Of a DNA stretch of 64,000 nucleotides, positions 12,101-18,900 are shown piece after piece. The stretch is from Symsagittifera roscoffensis. Its lineage: Eukaryota; Xenacoelomorpha; Acoela; Convolutidae. A program made the translations under genes and the position numbers. A model generated the notes under the pieces. It searched no databases. It was given only the letters and a program-made list of their open reading frames with translations, and was not told the origin of the DNA. Positions within the stretch are counted from its first letter, which is position 1; each line of letters begins with the position of its first letter. Location: assembly GCF_963678635.1 (NCBI RefSeq), contig NC_087063.1, forward strand, positions 66,578,471 to 66,642,470, written 5' to 3'.

Positions 12101-14975
12101 CCAAAAAAAAGATAATAAATTAAAGAAAACATTTTTTAAAAAATTATAGTTTTTTTTAATGTGCTCGGAACATGCTGTTCTACATACACAGCAACCGGCC
12201 ATCTATGGTTTATTAGATATTTTGATGTTTGCAATAAAATGCAATTGTTTTTTCGTTCAGCGAGGAATGGTCCAGACTGGTCCTTTTTTCACGTAAACTG
12301 CATCACGTAAAATAGAATATGCCACTTAGGATTCTCCTTCAATTTTTTTCTAATGTGAATTTTGGTATCCAAATTTATGGTCTTATTTGATTAGTGACCT
12401 CTATCTACGCCTTGACAAATACGTGACATTAAAATGGCACTTTAACTTTGTAACCCTTGATGTCATTGGAAGTTTTGTGGCGGTAGTGCTTCAAATCGGT
12501 CGCTCATTTGTTTAATCTAATACACCAGAAAGAACCACTTACATGAATCCTGTAAAAAGGTTCTAGGAAGTTTCTGTAAGTTTAAAGTTTATGAAAATAA
12601 GAGCCTACTGCGGACGCTTGGTCAGTTGTAAATGGTTGTACGACTTGAAGGTGTATATCAGCTATTTATAATTCCTCTTCCAAATAGTTGAACATTTGAA
12701 ATGTTTAAGCTGGATACTGCCTCTGTGCTATTTCGATATTTGTCACTGTATGTTGGCAGTTACTATTTTTCTAAATACAAGTAGTGTTGTCTCGAGTTGG
12801 CAATTGGGTAAAACCTATTTAAGCCCTCTTATATGTGCAAGTTAATTGCATAAACCGACAAGCTGTTTCTGCTATAACTGATCCCAGCAGTCTTGTTGCG
12901 CCTGAAAGCATTCGCAAATTGGGCCCAGTTAGAATGATACAAGTTAAGTTCAACTAATTTTCCCCGCTCGGAATCAATGCTCAGTTGGTCCAGGGCTATA
13001 TGCGGCTAAACATGCAAGTTCGATGTATTTTTGTAGCTAGTAGCTTTATTTTAGGGGTTCATTTTGTTTGATATTTATCTGAAACTGTCTAGATGTTCAG
13101 GTCTTGAGAAATAAAAAGAAATGGCTCAATCTGAGAACTTCAATGATAGTTCTGTCCGTTCATACTTGGCTCACATGTCAAATAACATCATTTTTTATGC
13201 ACTACGTACTACAACGAAAAATTATGTGGCTGGAGGCCAGCAATGAATCATGTTCCTTGCCGGAGATTCCGTGCATCGATTCACGAGCACAGAAAAGCTG
13301 CCTATCTGTCAATCAGGAGAGCAACAGTTGGTATTGTTCAGATTAACAGTTCGTATGTTGGTACTTAAGTAGAGATCACAAGGTTGAGTTGAGTTCAAGT
13401 ATGTTGATTTTAGGAAAAGCTCACTAGAAAAAGCAATTATGTTATAAGTTTTTACTTCTTAAACTTTACTAAGCTTTTACTTCTTAAACTCAGTAGAAAA
13501 AGCAATTGTTATAAGTTTTTACTTCTTAAACTTTTCTTCTTGAACATTTCTTAAACACTTAAGAATTTGAAAATCGCCTTGAAGTTGTCTCAATTTGATT
13601 TTCTGCAGGGGCCCATTTGTGACTGCAGTTGGCAAGAACTGGCACCCAGACTGCTTCAAGTGTAATGTGTGTGGCATCAATCTGCAAGATGAGGGATTCG
13701 TACAGGATGACTCAACTGGACAGCTGCTGTGTGAGCAGCACTACAACAGCATGTTCGCTCCGCCCTGCTACAAGTGTGGAGATCGTATCGTTGGGGTTAG
13801 AATGTCTTTCTAGTCAGTTTCAGCTAAAATTAAGACGAAATCATCTAATTGACAAATCAATTTGAGCACAATTTGACGGGAATTGAGTAATTAGAAAGAA
13901 ATATCAACGGACAATGCTATCAATAGCTAAATAGTATGCGTGATTGTTACTTGATTCGCTGGTTTGATTCATAGGCACATTATCTTAAGTCGAGTTCGCA
14001 ACCTAACGGTTTTTGAGGGCAAGTAGCCAGAAACATCATTCAGACTGTGATTGATGTTAAAATCCATGTTATTGGAAAAAAGTAACTCAATGATTTGATT
14101 TTTCTTGGTGTTTCCAAGTGCTTTTTTGGTTTTCTATGAAGGCCAATTTGAAATTCGTAAGAGTTAAAATCAAATATTTTGAGCTACCAGAGCTTTTGCT
14201 CGATCCATTTAACACTCGGTCCCCTGTGTCAGGTAACGAATCCCGAATTATATGAGGAACTAATTAAAGTGTTATAGCAAGTACGAACTTTAAACCTAAG
14301 AACAATTTTCGACCTTTGTACTAGGGAGAAGGCTTTGTGCGATTTGTGCTATCAAACTTGACACTGTGTTAAAAATATTTAGTTTGTATCTTTATGTTAA
14401 AGGATGTGTTGCACGCAATTGAGAAGACATGGCATGCGCAGTGTTTTGTGTGTACCCACTGCAAGCGACCATTTGGAAATGCAGGCTTTCATTTGGAAGA
14501 GGGAATGCCCTATTGTGAAGAACGTAAGTGGCCTGTGTACGAAGGTTGTCACTTCTATTAGAAACATACCCTTATCGATATACAAAAAATCCTAGAATGA
14601 ATAAAATGAAAAACAGTTGTTCGATTAGTCCTGCTGTTGTTTGAGAACCAATTTGCTGATTCGAGAACCAAATAATTACTGGCAGCTGAAAATAATTGAG
14701 GGAAAGAGGAAAGTTAAACCTCTAATTTTTTTTCGAGCAGCTTCTAATTGCATCTACTTGACTGGGTTTTAGACTGGAACGAGATGTTTACTAGCAAGTG
14801 TGAGGCGTGCCAGAAGCCGATCCAGGCTGGCCACAGGTGGCTAGAGGCTCTTAACGTGAACTGGCATGCAGAATGCTTCAAGTGTGCCACTTGCATGAAA
14901 CGACTGGAGGGCGAGACTTTCTTCTCTAAGTCTGGAAAACCCTACTGCAGAGAACACCATCATTTAGTCAGATAG
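15..14975 (+). CDS. PDZ-LIM (ALP/Enigma, Zasp/LDB3-like) gene, C-terminal part
   Basis: Seven exons (15-107, 9000-9190, 10396-10462, 10740-10899, 13609-13795, 14403-14523, 14773-14975) join with matching phase at every junction and encode 339 residues plus stop. The 5' end, including any PDZ domain, lies outside the window. Seen: a short SFRRLQ-type segment, a Q/P/N-rich linker, then three LIM zinc modules in a row, ending 7 residues after the last zinc ligands. Each LIM shows CxxC, WHxxC and CxxC plus a closing C/H. Family knowledge: ALP/Enigma proteins (Zasp/LDB3, PDLIM5/7) bind alpha-actinin through PDZ and use three C-terminal LIMs as scaffolds at Z-discs and actin anchors. Three closely packed LIMs ending the protein fit this family better than paxillin or FHL (four or more LIMs). 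The exact orthologue is not certain. Confidence 0.85.
180..600 (+). repeat. dispersed repeat R2 copy
   Basis: Matches 9400-9960 over blocks such as GGAATAAAAACTTTGCCTATTGAT, TCAAAGAGCTTAA and TTGCGTTCA, with a third copy at about 770-1200. Diverged, T-rich, no ORF of note. Confidence 0.55.
639..760 (+). repeat. dispersed repeat R1 copy (CAGGTACCACAAAT family)
   Basis: Shares CAGGTACCACAAATAAT, a GGGTCGAGTGA stretch, CCTTTTCA and the AGTGTCGAGAA end with copies starting at 11065, 11495 and 12047. All copies are in the same orientation. No coding capacity seen. Confidence 0.6.
770..1200 (+). repeat. dispersed repeat R2 copy
   Basis: Third diverged copy of the R2 repeat. Shared blocks include TTTTTCCAGAAAAAG near 806-820, TCAAAAAGCACCAAT and TCGTTCATTACTCTTTT near 1170. 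Confidence 0.45.
1253..1302. repeat. perfect 21-bp hairpin with 8-nt loop
   Basis: TTAAAAACAGC...TTCAAA at 1253-1273 is exactly complementary to 1282-1302, with loop CGATTCAA. A foldback remnant or hairpin-forming sequence. No promoter or RNA gene is recognisable around it. Confidence 0.8.
2110..2300 (+). repeat. isolated monomer of the 18.6-19.7 kb satellite
   Basis: Contains TCAGGTTACTCTCATGAGTT, TTGCCTCCAAATATGACTGC and GAGATATGACGTTTTTTGTG, the same block order as the array in RGS22 intron 1. The upstream 1540-1700 segment also resembles 18510-18610 (GTGACAGCTAT, TAAGCT..A..GTA.ATTGCAATGCTT). Confidence 0.55.
3239..3438. other. assembly gap (200 N)
   Basis: Exactly 200 unknown bases, a conventional scaffold gap length, so the true distance is unknown. 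Confidence 0.99.
3849..3871 (+). repeat. G-rich tract
   Basis: G7-T-G3-A-G11 run just left of MITE copy 1. A potential quadruplex former. Similar C runs are at 5908-5924 and 40572-40582 and inside both MITEs. Confidence 0.8.
3909..4278. mobile_element. hAT-like MITE copy 1, with 8-bp TSD
   Basis: Non-autonomous DNA transposon. Left end CAGGCGCGGATCTAGG and right end CCCTAAATCCCCGACAG are imperfect terminal inverted repeats of the CAGGGGCGGATYTAGG type. Flanks CCCAAAAT (3901-3908) and ACCAAAAT (4279-4286) are an 8-bp duplication with one mismatch. Eight-base duplications and CAGNGGCG-type termini are typical of hAT elements. Internal sequence aligns along its length with the copy at 8347. Contains an 18-base C run (4147-4164). 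Confidence 0.85.
6034..6665 (+). pseudogene. LINE (non-LTR retrotransposon) reverse-transcriptase C-terminal fragment
   Basis: Three successive frames carry, in order, the hallmarks of the end of a LINE polymerase: VVPILTYGSQ and ETVQSRAMSWIYG (frame 1), YLLPVSIYMELLDILLF (frame 2) and a final SDENFWKRAALPYD plus NLKQNLTRVYW with a closing CTWSILCLCRQC. Two frameshifts and the missing 5' part make it a dead, 5'-truncated copy. It lies in the LIM gene intron on the same strand and ends in an (ACT)n-like tail. Confidence 0.8.
6666..6697 (+). repeat. (TAC/TAT)n microsatellite tail of LINE
   Basis: Short run of TACTACTATTACTAC immediately after the LINE coding remnant, as expected for a non-LTR 3' end. 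Confidence 0.75.
6918..7114 (-). CDS. possible exon of an unrecognised minus-strand gene
   Basis: A 65-codon open frame, distinctly richer in G and C than its surroundings, with a possible acceptor (GATTCAG ending at 7115) right before an ATG and a possible donor GTACAT after 6918. Sequence includes FVPNVFKPSYLKNCEQH and MWLKLTDDNRTATH. I do not recognise the family and found no companion exon, so it may also be a fragment of a transposon or retrocopy. Confidence 0.35.
7511..7663. repeat. three tandem 51-bp units (17 codons each)
   Basis: GAACGCCTGG starts at 7511, 7562 and 7613, and each unit reads on through GGATGGATCTTTTGAGG. Because 51 is a multiple of three, frames stay open on both strands (plus: MDLLRNAWKLES...; minus: KRSILMFLPDSSFQAF). 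Neither strand shows flanking gene structure. Confidence 0.8.
8189..8319. repeat. 76-bp tandem duplication beside MITE 2
   Basis: A 55-base block beginning ATGGGTCTTTTTAATTATGC at 8189 recurs at 8265 with one mismatch, 20 bp before the MITE target duplication. Confidence 0.8.
8347..8769. mobile_element. hAT-like MITE copy 2, with perfect 8-bp TSD
   Basis: Ends CAGGGGCGGATCTAGGA and CCCTAAATCCGCCCCTG are near-perfect inverted repeats (15 of 17). The element is flanked by perfect duplications TTGTTAAG at 8339-8346 and 8770-8777. No transposase. Aligns with 3909-4278 over GAGCTCTCCC, TTTTCTGCGCCG and TTGGCGCC blocks. Contains an 18-base C run near its right end (8733-8750). Confidence 0.92.
9000..9190 (+). 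CDS. LIM gene exon: Q/P/N-rich linker
   Basis: Acceptor TTTCAG at 8994-8999 and a strong donor GTGAGT at 9191. Codes for a low-complexity linker (PAHYNDKNTPAN, then QQPPNRAG and similar) typical of the region before the LIM domains. The frame stays open past the donor for 32 more residues to a stop at 9287-9289, and this tail (Q/P-rich) could form a short isoform if the intron is retained. A weaker donor also exists after 9182 (GTGGAC). Confidence 0.75.
9400..9960 (+). repeat. dispersed repeat R2 copy
   Basis: Best preserved copy of R2. Shares CGGAATAAAAACTTTACC, AGTTCAAAGAGCTTAAAGGGC and CACTTGCGTTCATTACTCTT with the copies near the window start. Confidence 0.55.
9981..10093 (+). CDS. possible cryptic exon X1, Cys-bearing
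   Basis: Open frame from an AG at 9979-9980, with an ATG at 9998, to a strong donor GTAAGC at 10094. Encodes a segment with DCKLFGACGRKI, reminiscent of the first half of a LIM finger but with C-x5-C rather than C-x2-C spacing. It lies between two accepted exons of the LIM gene and joins in phase with X2 (10144). Inclusion in a transcript is inference only. Confidence 0.25.
10144..10287 (+). CDS. possible cryptic terminal exon X2, LIM-like HxxCxxC
   Basis: Follows a 50-nt pyrimidine-rich intron ending TTTTACCAG. Continues the frame of X1 and ends at TGA 10285-10287. Contains LHEDCLSCSTAV, matching the H-x2-C-x2-C core of a LIM finger, but lacks the final zinc ligands. An AATAAA lies about 30 bases after the stop. 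Could be an alternative end of the LIM gene or a decayed duplicate LIM exon pair. Confidence 0.25.
   Translation, partial: NKYEKQIYLGYSVPICNLMASLDDQLHEDCLSCSTAVKYYKADIEKL
10396..10462 (+). CDS. LIM gene small exon (67 nt)
   Basis: Acceptor GTTTAG at 10390-10395 and strong donor GTAAGT at 10463. It enters at phase 0 and leaves one base that combines with the exon at 10740. Encodes a polar linker (VANRDMSRGQPNVNTARQS). Accepted because it alone reconciles the phases of the exons on both sides. Confidence 0.6.
10740..10899 (+). CDS. LIM gene exon: Pro/Ala linker and start of LIM1
   Basis: Acceptor TGTTAG at 10734-10739 and donor AAG|GTTACT at 10900. Encodes a Pro/Ala/Thr-rich linker followed by SCEACQGVIR, the first CxxC zinc pair of LIM1. 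The split codon AG|G is completed by the exon at 13609, giving the family-typical RGPFVTA join. Confidence 0.85.
10940..12110 (+). repeat. cluster of R1 dispersed repeats
   Basis: At least three units of the R1 family, each with a TTCCGACCATT plus GGAAC...TATTC left part and a CAGGTACCACAA right part. Right parts start at 11065, 11495 and 12047. Spacing is irregular, so this is a nested or clustered insertion rather than a tidy array. Confidence 0.55.
12841..13071 (+). pseudogene. retropepsin-like (retroelement protease) fossil
   Basis: One reading frame with a single internal stop (TAA at about 12958) shows the two landmarks of a retroviral-type aspartic protease in the right order and spacing. 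First comes VSAITDPSSLV, where the active-site D-T/S-G has become D-P-S; about 60 residues later comes FILGVHFV, matching the C-terminal ILGxDFL-type segment. It lies inside the LIM gene intron on the coding strand. The broken active site and stop mean it is dead. It could be a chance match, but two ordered motifs in one frame argue against that. Confidence 0.45.
13609..13795 (+). CDS. LIM gene exon: most of LIM1, start of LIM2
   Basis: Acceptor TTTCTGCAG at 13600-13608 and donor GTTAGA at 13796. Encodes WHPDCFKCNVC and LLCEQHY, completing LIM1, then PPCYKCGDRIVG, which opens LIM2. All expected zinc ligands are present. Confidence 0.92.
13796..14402 (+). other. intron, nothing recognisable
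   Basis: AT-rich intron between LIM exons. I see no repeat, RNA gene or coding signal in it. Confidence 0.6.
14403..14523 (+). CDS. LIM gene exon: rest of LIM2
   Basis: Begins after TTAAAG (AG at 14401-14402) and ends before the consensus donor GTAAGT at 14524. Encodes AIEKTWHAQCFVCTHC and MPYCEE. The final C joins AC of the next exon to make the closing His of LIM2 (CEEH). Confidence 0.92.
14773..14975 (+). CDS. LIM gene terminal exon: LIM3 and stop
   Basis: Acceptor GGGTTTTAG at 14764-14772. Encodes SKCEACQKPI, NWHAECFKCATC and KPYCREHHH, a complete LIM3 with all eight ligands, then stop TAG at 14973-14975. The short tail after the last ligand is typical of Zasp/Enigma proteins. AATAAA sites at 15349 and 15666 are plausible polyadenylation signals. 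Confidence 0.92.
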
Positions 14976-15826
14976 ATCTCGGAAGGACCATTCGTGTCAC
15001 AGAATGCTCCGAACAGAACTAAATCACTGCACTGAAAACTAGATACACTTTTTCAGAGAAATATTTGCCTTTTTGATGTTTTACACTGATGATCAAACTT
15101 ATTGGTTTCCCTTTTGTGGTACCATCAAATCTTTTTTATACCAAATTACTCAAACTAGACCTCATTTTTGTAATTTTGTTCATGATAACTGCGCAACCCA
15201 AAATGATTTAGTGGAGATTGTTAAGTAATTAAGAACTAACACCTTGTTTTTGGATTAACATAGACTTGGGCGCTAAAATTTATGTTTATTTGATCGAGTT
15301 TTTGTCATTTTAGTTGGATTTGATTGAAGTGTTATATGGAAAAGACTGAATAAATAGAAGTGTGTTAACTGATTGATTGAAAGAGGTTGTTAAGAAAGAT
15401 TTTTTACTGCTTGTAAATTTCTGCTATAAGTTCAGACTTCAGAAAGCTTGCCTCAATTAAATTATTGAGATTTAACTTTAACTAACCGGTTTCAAATGTT
15501 TTCTAAATTTTAGTATTCAATTTCTGAATTATACAATTTTTCTACCATGTTTTTATATTGAGAGAAACTAATGGTTTAAGCAGATCAATGTATCTCCTTG
15601 AAATATTTTCTCCAGTTATTGTGACAACGGATTAAAACGTTGCAGGTGCATCAAATTTGCTGAAAAATAAAACGCTGGTACGTTCTGTGTGACGCGTAAT
15701 TTACAAACAAAAGGTTAAAGCGAGTTCTATCCATTATTCTAAAAAGCTCTGGTGGTATTTGTTGTCCTATTTCATTGCACTAGAAGAAGTGGTTTAAAAT
15801 TCCTTAAAAAGAAGAAGTTATAAATA
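14976..15826. other. 3' UTR of LIM gene and intergenic spacer
   Basis: About 850 bp between the LIM gene stop and the RGS22 start, both on the plus strand. Contains two AATAAA hexamers (15349-15354 and 15666-15671), candidate polyadenylation sites. No promoter motif can be named with confidence. Confidence 0.55.
15349..15671 (+). promoter_or_regulatory. candidate polyadenylation signals of the LIM gene
   Basis: AATAAA at 15349-15354 and again at 15666-15671, 370 and 690 bases after the LIM stop codon and before the RGS22 start. Hexamers are frequent in AT-rich DNA, so usage is inferred. Confidence 0.4.
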
Positions 15827-15951
15827 ATGAAGCAAAGGAAACTGGTGGAAGTGACTGAAGATAACTTGGAGGACCTTCTGGCTTGTGATGACATTTTCCT
15901 CGACTTCTTTAATGTCTTCTTGTCATCACTCGCCTTCTCAATTCCTCTACG
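15827..15951 (+). CDS. RGS22: RGS22 exon 1 (start codon)
   Basis: ATG at 15827 opens MKQRKLVEVTEDNLEDLL and continues with DDIFLDFFNVFLSS, alignable to the N-terminus of vertebrate RGS22. Donor GTAGGA at 15952 leaves CG, and exon 2 starts with A to make Arg. The start was chosen because the homology begins just after it. Confidence 0.85.
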
Positions 15952-18900
15952 GTAGGAACAAATTTGTCACATTGTTTTTCAAAAGCATTTTTTTTCTCCA
16001 TAATTGTGAATGTATTTCAGTTTGTAACATCGATCAAAATAAACAAACACAAAATGGAGGAGATAGATAACAGCGAAGCATGTTTTAGGAGAATCTCACC
16101 ATGTTTGTTTTATGAACAAAAAATAAACTATCAATAAAAGAGGAAAAAAAAACTTTTTTCTTGTTATCTATATTAACTTTTAGTTTAGAAAAAAAAACAA
16201 TCAACCATCTCTTTTTCTTAACGTGCAGCTAGAAATATTGAACACAAATTGAGTATATTATTCATAATTAAAAAAAATTCTTTTCTGTTTTTATCGAAAA
16301 AAAAAACTAAAATTTTGAGACAAAATCGTGATTTTTGAAAACTACGGAGAATTGGAACGTCATATTTTGTGCCCAAACTTGGAGCTCTGAATCACGACCT
16401 GGTAAATGTTAACCCTGGTTTTTGATAATAAGGAGAGTGATAAACAATGGATTTTGTTCGCTCATGATTTCCTAATGTACAAAAATTTAATTCTGTTGGC
16501 AACGGATAGCACCTGTGTTGTACGTAATGACTGAGAATCAATTGGCATAATCCTATTTCCTTGAAGAATGTTTTATAGCGGTTTAAAGACTCAATGATAC
16601 GAATATAACAGGGTTGAACTCTTAAGCAATCGGATTTATAAGGAACTACCGCATGGAAATGAAGTTATCCGCGCTCTCTTAAATCAAAGAACGCTTGTAC
16701 GGTGTCGTCAGTATATACTTCACGACTTTCAGTCTTATCGTGACAGCTATTTTCATGTCCTGAATCATCGTTGAAATCTAGACTGAGATGAATGTTTTTC
16801 ATACTTAACTAGTGGACTGGTGGGCTGTGAGTGTAGATTTGTGTTATGGTGAAATTCCTATTTTTTTCTGTGTCTGAAAGCAGAAAATGTTTTTCGGCAG
16901 GTCATAAATTCCTGATAACAATCCAAACAGCGTACAATTTATCTGCGAAGCTCATGTGTGAAACAAATGAAGAGATTGAAGAACTTCATTTAACTTTGGG
17001 CGACAATTCGTAATAGTCGAGAATTCGTAACAAGCGACCAATTCTTAACAGTAGTTGAATGAGGAACACTGATTCACGCGCACTATTCCTTTCGTGCAGG
17101 AAGATGTAAGCGAAGCAGAGTCAGCGGATGCTACTTACCAATGCCTTATTACGATATGTCGCGTGTTTAAAGTTGTCGCTTGTTACGAATTGTCTTACTA
17201 GCCATATATTTTCCATATTATTGTTCCGACTTTCGATACGTAAGTAACGGAATATTTGTGCTCGGGGTGGGTTTTTTTGACGTTATTACTCATTTAATTT
17301 TTTGACGTTATTACTCCTCCATAAATCCTTAAAAGGCAGTCGGAACATTCAGGGCTTCGCCCTGATACGAGCAGTCTTGTTGTAGTTTTCAGCGTAGTTT
17401 GGTTTTCAACGCGAATGACTGGGTGTTTTGACTTCGAACTTTTGCGGTTGCTTGAATTAATTTTCAATTTTAATTTCTTTTTCAAATAAGTGAAACTGAG
17501 AAGTATATGAAATTTTCACTGCATCTGGATAGTCTTAAGCTCAACTGTTGCCTCATGTTCATGTAAATTAAGTCTGCAATTTTAGGTAAAGCTTGAATAG
17601 ATAGTAAGAAATGGTACGTTGATGCATTTAGTTTTTTGAATCAATCAAGACCCCAAAAAGCGTTTTTTAACTCTTAGTTTTTCTATGTATTATATATTTT
17701 TGTCATTTGAAACAAGTCAAAATTAATATAGTTTTTTCTTATGTGTCCTATATATTAACGTCATTTTATTTAAAAACACTAGTCGATCGTAATATTTTTT
17801 GTCAGACTAATTAGTCTTGGTTGAAACTTTTATTCCATGATTGCTTGTAAGAGTTCAGAAAGTTTAGTAACAAAAAGGTTAGAAAAGAAAGATTAGACAA
17901 AGAAAGATTAGAAAAAGAAAAATTAGAAGAGAAAAATTAGAAAAAAAATAGAAAAAGAAAGATAGAAAAGAGAAAGTCAATTAATGGTTTTGCGACTAGA
18001 AGTTAAAAATGTCATCAATATCTTCGTCGCACTTTTGATGGTTGTCACTTTATGATGAGTGACGCTTGAGGGGGTGCTCTTGCAGAATTTCACTTGCCGT
18101 TGTTGAGTGAGCCTTGAGGAGTACCGTCGCAGGGTTTCACTTGCTGATTTTAAGAACCTTGAGGGGGTTACCCTCCCAGGATGTCCTGAACCTTGATGAG
18201 TGACCCTTGCAGTATGTCACTTGCTGATCAGTGACCCGTGAATTCTAATTTTGTCAATATTTGTCTCCAGATTTAGAACTGTAGTCGTTATGTTTTTTTT
18301 TGCCAGATTGGTTGGTCTGAGTTGAGAACTTTGAGTTCCTGCTTGCTTCGTAAGAATCATGAATCAATTTAAGATTTTTGTAATTAGAAGTTGGTGCTGT
18401 TGTCATCAACACTCTTTGACTCCGCACAACCCTAAGTCATTTTACTCTTACTTTAGAATGACAATTTTCACGCTGCTATCAATCTTAATTTTCTATTAAA
18501 TCTATTAAAAGTATGTGACAGCTATATCTTTGACAGCTATGTTTACTTTAAAAAAAATAACTATTAAGCTATAACGTAAATTGCAATGCTTCCAATTTTT
18601 TTATTTTCCAGTTTGAATTCCGTGTTTATAGCTCCAAGTTTAAAATTGGCAAACCAATACTGGTATGCTGTCAGGACTTCCCATCTTTTGCGATTTTGGC
18701 CTCCATATTTGAATAATCAAATCCTTTTAGTTTAAGAGATGCGGCATTTTTTGAGATCTATCAGAAATTGCTAGAAAATTATATTTAAAAGTTTAAGCTA
18801 TAACGTAAATTGCAATGATTCCGATTTTTGAACCCTGTAGTGGAAAATTTGATTTTAGAAAATTTAAAAGACTTGAAGTTCTCAAGCTTGTATTTGGGTA

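Larger units (their letters stand above)
10900..13608 (+). other. 2.7 kb intron with dispersed repeats and retropepsin fossil
   Basis: Between 10940 and 12110 there are several copies of one dispersed unit: GTTCCGACCATT, then GGAACTTGTATTC, then CAGGTACCACAAATAATCATC, ending near GTGTCGAGAAA. Copies of its second half start at 11065, 11495 and 12047, with a further copy at 639 in another intron. 12841-13071 holds a retropepsin-like remnant. 12110-12830 shows nothing recognisable. 13100-13350 has coding-like composition but no consistent frame. Confidence 0.55.

Noticed and set aside
13104-13346. Additional exon of the LIM gene or a small gene
   Set aside because: Three frames each look coding-like for part of the interval, but none has matching splice sites or phase. 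The LIM exons on either side already join perfectly.
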